Source: an uncultured Pseudomonadota bacterium
GTDB taxonomy: Bacteria; Pseudomonadota; Gammaproteobacteria; Burkholderiales; Eutrophovitaceae
DNA: 47,756 nucleotides
Direction: 5' to 3'
Assembly (NCBI GenBank): GCA_913057675.1
Contig: CAJXOL010000003.1
Coordinates: 1 to 47,756 of the forward strand
This document shows, in pieces, positions 44,088-47,756 of this stretch (positions within the stretch are counted from its first letter, which is position 1; every line of letters begins with the position of its first letter). The translations under genes were made by a program, and so were the position numbers. The notes beneath the pieces are model-generated. The model made no database searches. It worked only from the letters and a program-made list of their open reading frames with translations, and had not been told where the DNA came from.

Positions 44088-45265
44088 CGCGCTCTTCCTC
44101 TCATAGATGCAGGCGAACCAGGCAAATCAACACGCGTCCCCGTATCAATTAATTTTTGACCGTCAACACGAAACACCATGACCTGCTGCAGAGCAAAACT
44201 ACTCACGTAAAGATATCCTCCATCTGGGGAAAAAGCGACTCCCTCTGGCAAACCCTTAATTGGGATACTCTGCAGCGGTGTCATTGCATTTTTTGAAACT
44301 TTAAACACAGCAATTTCTCCTGATTTTTGATGGGCCCAATGATCCTTGGGTAACATCGTGTCACCTCCGAGCAGTAAAGCAACCGCCACACCACCACGGG
44401 GACTTATGGCAAAGGCCTCTGGCGCATCACCAGCAGTCACATATCCTGAAACATAAGGTCGCACCTCGCGATCCAATTGAATGATGACAAATGGATCCGC
44501 ATGTCCATCAGATCGGCCACCATTTCCCGTATGAGCTACAACAGCAAACTCCCCATTTGGACTGATATCGATGTTATATGGGAACTGGCCAACGGGCATA
44601 TCTTGATCGGCTTGATATGTAATAATCCCTTGATCAATCGCTAAGACGCCAATCTTATTAGTACTATTTTTAACAATAAGCGCGCGTGATTCATCAGGTG
44701 TTATCGCCACCGCGGCAACTTCATCAACAACATCGATTGATTGACTGAGCGTAACGGATTTACCATTTATTTCTACGACACTAATGGATCGATCCGCCCG
44801 ATTTGCTATCAATGCAAAACGCCCTGATGGGCTAATCGCCATTCCCGATGGCTGACGGCCGATAGTGACTGTATCTATCAACTGCGGGACCTCCGACTCA
44901 AGATCAATGACGAACAACCTATTATCGGGTATTGGTTTCCACTTATCATCAACCAACTCCCACCGCATAGCACTAGTCACCAGTGCTATCTTTTCATTAG
45001 GGGTAATTTGAAGATTTGTTGGTGGCCCAAAAAGAGAATTAGATAACTTTAAGTTTGCCACTGTAAACGGCCGAGAGGGATCCGTGATATCTAAGATATT
45101 AACGATATCGTCTCCAGGCTCTATAAATTCAAGTTTTCCTGGTGCGGAGAATTGCACCTTACTGTCAATTCCATTTAATAAAAAAGATTTTTCTGCTTGA
45201 GCAGTGCTCACGCATAAGAACGCAAATGAAAAAACAGATAGCATCAAACGATTGGAATTCCACAT
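44084..45265 (-). CDS. Exported beta-propeller protein (YVTN/lactonase-like repeats)
   Basis: A 393-aa protein with a signal peptide (residues 1-24, cleaved after AQA). Repeated units of about 40-50 residues follow, each with a pattern like G-x-x-P-x-x-x-A-I-S-P-x-G-x-x-A (ISPSGRFALIANR, ITPDESRALIVKN, ISPNGEFAVVAHTG, ISPRGGVAVALL, FSPDGGYLYVSS). This is the YVTN/6-phosphogluconolactonase-like beta-propeller, probably about seven blades. Periplasmic location is expected. Similar proteins accompany many functions, so no activity is claimed. AAGGAGTAGG lies just before the ATG. Confidence 0.85.
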   Translation of the reverse strand: MWNSNRLMLSVFSFAFLCVSTAQAEKSFLLNGIDSKVQFSAPGKLEFIEPGDDIVNILDITDPSRPFTVANLKLSNSLFGPPTNLQITPNEKIALVTSAMRWELVDDKWKPIPDNRLFVIDLESEVPQLIDTVTIGRQPSGMAISPSGRFALIANRADRSISVVEINGKSVTLSQSIDVVDEVAAVAITPDESRALIVKNSTNKIGVLAIDQGIITYQADQDMPVGQFPYNIDISPNGEFAVVAHTGNGGRSDGHADPFVIIQLDREVRPYVSGYVTAGDAPEAFAISPRGGVAVALLLGGDTMLPKDHWAHQKSGEIAVFKVSKNAMTPLQSIPIKGLPEGVAFSPDGGYLYVSSFALQQVMVFRVDGQKLIDTGTRVDLPGSPASMRGRAR

Positions 45266-45638
45266 AACCTACTCCTTAAGTATCGAACGTAACATTTAAC
45301 AATCAGAAGCTTAGCTTTTATAAACTAATTTTAATTTTACGGCTTTTACAACTCGACCTAGCCGAACAACCTGCCTTTCTTTCAATTTATTTGATTGATA
45401 TCGCCTTTGACCTTAACTATGATAATCACCGGTCTACGAGTCGACACTTCGAAGCGACTGATAATGAGCTTAAGCCACAAGCGATTGTCCACCTTTTTAC
45501 TTGGCTCTAAAAAATAACTCCCTTGTTCAAACGTCTCAAGTATCAATCGGAAGAGACTAGTTCATGTCACTGGCGATCAGTGAATGATAAATTTCCACAA
45601 AAAAACTCACATCTAGAAATTTAAAAATCACTTTAAAG
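45266..45638. other. 373-bp gap between the beta-propeller and GST genes
   Basis: AT-rich non-coding sequence holding the promoter of the beta-propeller gene and the 3' end of the GST transcript. The only clear structure is TCACTG-GCGAT-CAGTGA at 45567-45583, a 6-bp stem without a U-tract. I see no RNA gene or conserved small ORF. Confidence 0.4.
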
Positions 45639-46280
45639 TTACCCCCAATGGGGCGGTCTCGTCGTTTGAAAAATCGGGATTAGCTTTAAAGCAGAGAACC
45701 AACTCTCTAAGGCTGAACTCATTGATCGCGAAAAACCCAGATCTGGTTTCTGTTTTTCAATGCGCAAGATCAACGCGATAATTGGAAACATAGAAAATTC
45801 AACTGCAGACAATTTTTTTTGTTCATAACTATGCACAAAATACTCATCAAAACGTTTGAGTTCAAGATCTAATAATTCAGCTGCTCTAGAAATCTTTGCC
45901 TCATCCCATTTTTCTTTTGGTGTGAAGAGAGTAGTCATCAACAAACGTCTGCTCACCGAATCTAAATACACATCAATTTCATTAATAACTATTCGACTGA
46001 GCGCTCGAGCTTCGACATCCAGCGGAAACAGATTAGCCCCAACATTTGGATACTTATCCTCTAAATATTCTAAAATAACCGAGGATTCAAAAATTGTTAC
46101 TTCTCCATCGACGAGCACAGGGACTTTACCTCGAGGGTTCATTGATAGGAAAGAATCCTTTTTTAAGTCCCCATCTTGGAATGACAGATTAATACGTTGA
46201 TATTGCAAATTTTTATGCTCCAGGGCCAACCATACACGCCAGGCATAGGGCGAACCCGATCCATAATAAAAATCCATCAT
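45639..46280 (-). CDS. Glutathione S-transferase family protein
   Basis: A 213-aa GST. The N-terminal thioredoxin-like domain has FYYGSGSPYAWRVWLALEHKN, the cis-Pro glutathione site in PRGKVPVLVDGE, and the ESSVILEYLEDKYP signature. The all-helical C-terminal domain is more divergent. Ser in GSGSPYAW is the probable catalytic or glutathione-contacting residue. The substrate is unknown. AAAAGGAATAA precedes ATG 46280. It is divergent from the conserved hypothetical gene at 46315, with only 34 bp between them, so their promoters must overlap the coding starts. Confidence 0.9.
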   Translation of the reverse strand: MMDFYYGSGSPYAWRVWLALEHKNLQYQRINLSFQDGDLKKDSFLSMNPRGKVPVLVDGEVTIFESSVILEYLEDKYPNVGANLFPLDVEARALSRIVINEIDVYLDSVSRRLLMTTLFTPKEKWDEAKISRAAELLDLELKRFDEYFVHSYEQKKLSAVEFSMFPIIALILRIEKQKPDLGFSRSMSSALESWFSALKLIPIFQTTRPPHWG

Positions 46281-46314
46281 ATTTATTCCTTTTAAAATAG
46301 GTTATTTTTTACTT

Positions 46315-46917
46315 ATGCTAATCATGAAACCTAACATCAAATGGCCAAATGTCCCAGACGTTTATAACTGGTTGTCGCTAGACAATCGCGGTAATTGGCT
46401 AATCAAAAGGGAGAAAATACACCATCAAGGATTAATAGATTTTATTAATGCGAGTTACACAAAAGACGATACAGGCAGGTGGTTTTTCCAAAATGGTCCG
46501 CAGAGAGTCTTTGCATCACTTAAGTATACACCTCACGTACTTTCTATCGAATTAGTCGATACGAATATTCATTTCAAGACACAAACCAATGAAGTCATCG
46601 AAAAATTGGATCATTTGTGGATTGATAATCAGGGTCGACTGCTCGGATCTTGGAAGCGACATATAGGACTCATCTCGGATCGTGACTTGCCTATGCTGGT
46701 TAGTCATTTGGCGTATAAAAATAAATCCCACAGCCCAATCAACGAGAATGATCTTGAAAAATTTATAAAATCAACGTCATCTCAAAGTCCGACGCCCTAC
46801 GTTTTACTGGTCAATCAAAAACAATATGACATCAATTTTATACACGAGGATGCAGTGCATCAGGCTTTTCACTTTAACCCCCACCCAGAGCCACCCAACG
46901 GCTCTGATGAATGTTAA
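46315..46917 (+). CDS. Conserved hypothetical protein (WPNVPxVYxWLSLDxRGxW family)
   Basis: A 200-aa soluble protein with the N-terminal signature KWPNVPDVYNWLSLDNRGNW and a FFQNGPQRVFASLKYTP stretch. I have seen these in a widespread proteobacterial family of unknown function whose Pfam number I cannot give reliably. No signal peptide or membrane segment is present. The start may be ATG 46315 or 46324; neither has a strong ribosome-binding site. The C-terminal third is variable, ending NPHPEPPNGSDEC. Function unknown; it is divergent from the GST gene by 34 bp. Confidence 0.75.
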   Translation: MLIMKPNIKWPNVPDVYNWLSLDNRGNWLIKREKIHHQGLIDFINASYTKDDTGRWFFQNGPQRVFASLKYTPHVLSIELVDTNIHFKTQTNEVIEKLDHLWIDNQGRLLGSWKRHIGLISDRDLPMLVSHLAYKNKSHSPINENDLEKFIKSTSSQSPTPYVLLVNQKQYDINFIHEDAVHQAFHFNPHPEPPNGSDEC

Positions 46918-46954
46918 CGATAGAGTTTTTTTAGAAGATCTGAGATTACATATC

Positions 46955-47449
46955 TTAAAAGGAGGCTTCCTCGACGATAGCCATTAAGAGATCATCTATT
47001 TCTCGCAGCACTTCCCGAGTTTCATCATCTGTTACGTGTCGAGCAATACGTTTAAACGCCACGTAGGACGTGTATGGTTGATCGACCAGGGTATAAACTG
47101 AAATTGCGTAAGGACAAAATGCTAAAAGCGCTGGTGCAAAATCCGCCATACGTCTTGAATACAGAGCACTACAAAACTCAAGCACTTCAGCATTTCCGTA
47201 AACTGTTTTACCTTCCCCCAAATCCTCACCAGTACGAGAAAGCATACCGCCAACATCAGAAATATGATCAACCACAAGCCCTTGGCTCTCGACGGCAAAG
47301 ATCACTCTGTCCTTGACATCATTAAATGTGCCTTCTATTTGCACCACCATTACAAGCTCTGAAACGTCACTTGCAGTCGAAGTGGCTGGCAGAAAAACCG
47401 ACATATAAAGAAGAAGAAGAAGAAGGGCCAGAGGTGTTTTATGAAGCAT
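46955..47449 (-). CDS. Exported DUF302 family protein
   Basis: A 164-aa protein with a signal peptide (residues 1-27, six consecutive leucines, cleavage near TSTA) and a DUF302 domain. The pattern VLEFCSALYSRRM ... FCPYAISVYTL is the DUF302 signature. The function of DUF302 is unknown. A TATAAT lies about 30 bp upstream on the minus strand without a good -35. The hydrophobic core of the signal peptide is encoded by a six-unit CTT repeat. Confidence 0.85.
   Translation of the reverse strand: MLHKTPLALLLLLLYMSVFLPATSTASDVSELVMVVQIEGTFNDVKDRVIFAVESQGLVVDHISDVGGMLSRTGEDLGEGKTVYGNAEVLEFCSALYSRRMADFAPALLAFCPYAISVYTLVDQPYTSYVAFKRIARHVTDDETREVLREIDDLLMAIVEEASF
47408..47425 (-). repeat. (AAG/CTT)6 trinucleotide repeat in a signal peptide
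   Basis: Six exact AAG units on the plus strand, read as six CTT leucine codons in the signal peptide of the DUF302 protein. Slippage would change the length of the hydrophobic core without shifting the frame. Confidence 0.8.
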
Positions 47450-47619
47450 TGACTAGTAGCGTTAAAATTATAATGAATTTTAGCCTAACTTAAGTGACTG
47501 ACTTATTCAATCACGCCACAGGACAACCATGATAAGTTCAATCTAGTTAAAGCTATAAAACAAACTCGCAGATCAGCGATACAACAAAACATTGAACACT
47601 AACCTGCGAATATCGAGGA

Positions 47620-47756
47620 CTATCCAGGTCGGTTACCAGCGACCGGAAATGGCCAAGCTGCGGGCGCAGCCAACGGGCGTGGTGCTGCAGCTGCTTTTCT
47701 GACTGGCTTTTTAGCTGGCGCTTTCTTAGCTACTGGCTTTTTAGCTGGCGCTTTCT
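47620..47756 (-). CDS. Lys/Ala/Pro-rich histone-H1-like protein, C-terminal fragment
   Basis: Not in the ORF track. An open minus-strand frame enters from the right edge (first full codon at 47754-47752) and ends at TAG 47622-47620. It reads KAPAKKPVAKKAPAKKPVRKAAAAPRP, and then a different tail ending WPFPVAGNRPG. The first 20 or so residues are KAPAKKPV repeats like the DNA-binding tails of histone-H1-like proteins known in Bordetella and other Burkholderiales, and of AlgP. The protein probably binds DNA or RNA. The N-terminal part is beyond this window, so start, length and exact family are unknown. Confidence 0.75.
   Translation of the reverse strand, partial: KAPAKKPVAKKAPAKKPVRKAAAAPRPLAAPAAWPFPVAGNRPG
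47702..47754 (-). repeat. 30-bp-period tandem repeat at the right edge
   Basis: The 23-bp string ACTGGCTTTTTAGCTGGCGCTTT (given here in two parts: ACTGGCTTTTTAG, CTGGCGCTTT) occurs at 47702-47724 and again at 47732-47754, a period of 30 bp, encoding a ten-residue KAPAKKPVAK-type unit. More copies probably lie beyond the edge. A short-read assembly would be expected to break here. Confidence 0.85.

Noticed and set aside
45567-45583. TCACTG/CAGTGA hairpin in the 373-bp gap as an RNA gene or terminator
   Set aside because: Short stem, no U-tract and no further structure around it.
1-47756. CRISPR arrays, tRNA/rRNA genes, insertion sequences, prophage or toxin-antitoxin pairs
   Set aside because: Looked for in the intergenic gaps and ORF list; no spaced direct repeats, tRNA T-loop patterns, transposase or phage motifs, or paired small toxin/antitoxin ORFs were found.

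Overview
This window is a 47.8 kb piece of a proteobacterial chromosome, by eye moderately AT-rich and tightly packed. I read it as most likely a low-GC betaproteobacterium (Burkholderiales-like). The grounds are a BktB-type thiolase close to the Ralstonia enzyme, the neighbourhood AddAB-like helicase/nuclease - fdxA - trxA - rho - rpmE, the neighbourhood orn - M48 protease - phhB - rsgA - CobD/AmpE-like protein, and a lysine/alanine/proline-rich histone-H1-like protein. A gammaproteobacterium cannot be excluded from sequence alone. I see no phage, insertion sequence, CRISPR array, rRNA or tRNA. Both ends look like assembly ends: bases 1-47 are Illumina Nextera adapter with an i5 index, not genome, and the right edge stops inside a tandem repeat.

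Layout. 1-1.76 kb: feoAB ferrous-iron uptake on the minus strand, under a Fur box that sits on a perfect -10; feoB is truncated by the adapter. 1.96-5.2 kb: a glyoxalase-II-like hydrolase, a TfdA-like dioxygenase and an acyl-CoA synthetase. 5.4-8.2 kb: a cold-shock gene with a promoter about 145 nt upstream of its start, divergent from a MaeB malic enzyme. 8.3-10.1 kb: a membrane fatty-acid-hydroxylase-family protein followed by OxyR. 10.2-14.0 kb: a four-gene catabolic operon of unassigned pathway (amidohydrolase, SDR, beta-hydroxyacid dehydrogenase, carboxymuconolactone-decarboxylase-like). 14.0-20.0 kb: an AddAB-like recombination helicase/nuclease pair. 20.0-27.2 kb: fdxA, trxA, rho, rpmE, a GT39-like membrane transferase, hslO, hslR and bktB. 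27.4-34.0 kb: pgi, orn, an M48 protease, phhB, rsgA, an AmpE/CobD-like membrane protein and a crotonase. 34.1-39.0 kb: a membrane-anchored HtrA/DegS-like protease, ybaK, a CoA-pyrophosphatase-type Nudix gene, a small exported protein and a second maeB. 39.1-39.5 kb: a frameshifted GNAT acetyltransferase. 39.6-43.0 kb: a divergent sugar-acid catabolic locus (UxaA-family dehydratase; SDR and FAH-family hydrolase). 43.1-47.8 kb: dusA, a beta-propeller protein, a GST, a conserved hypothetical, a DUF302 protein and the end of the H1-like gene.

The genes add up to an aerobic heterotroph built around organic-acid and acyl-CoA metabolism: two malic enzymes, thiolase, crotonase, acyl-CoA synthetase and two small catabolic operons. 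Redox and stress functions are also present (OxyR, Hsp33, thioredoxin, DegS-like protease). Several convergent neighbours overlap tail-to-tail by 4-8 bp, which suggests a streamlined genome. No obviously new defence or mobile system is visible. The items most worth following up are the sugar-acid diketo-type locus, the unassigned amidohydrolase operon, the paralogous maeB pair, the OxyR-hydroxylase linkage, the decayed GNAT gene and the adapter contamination.
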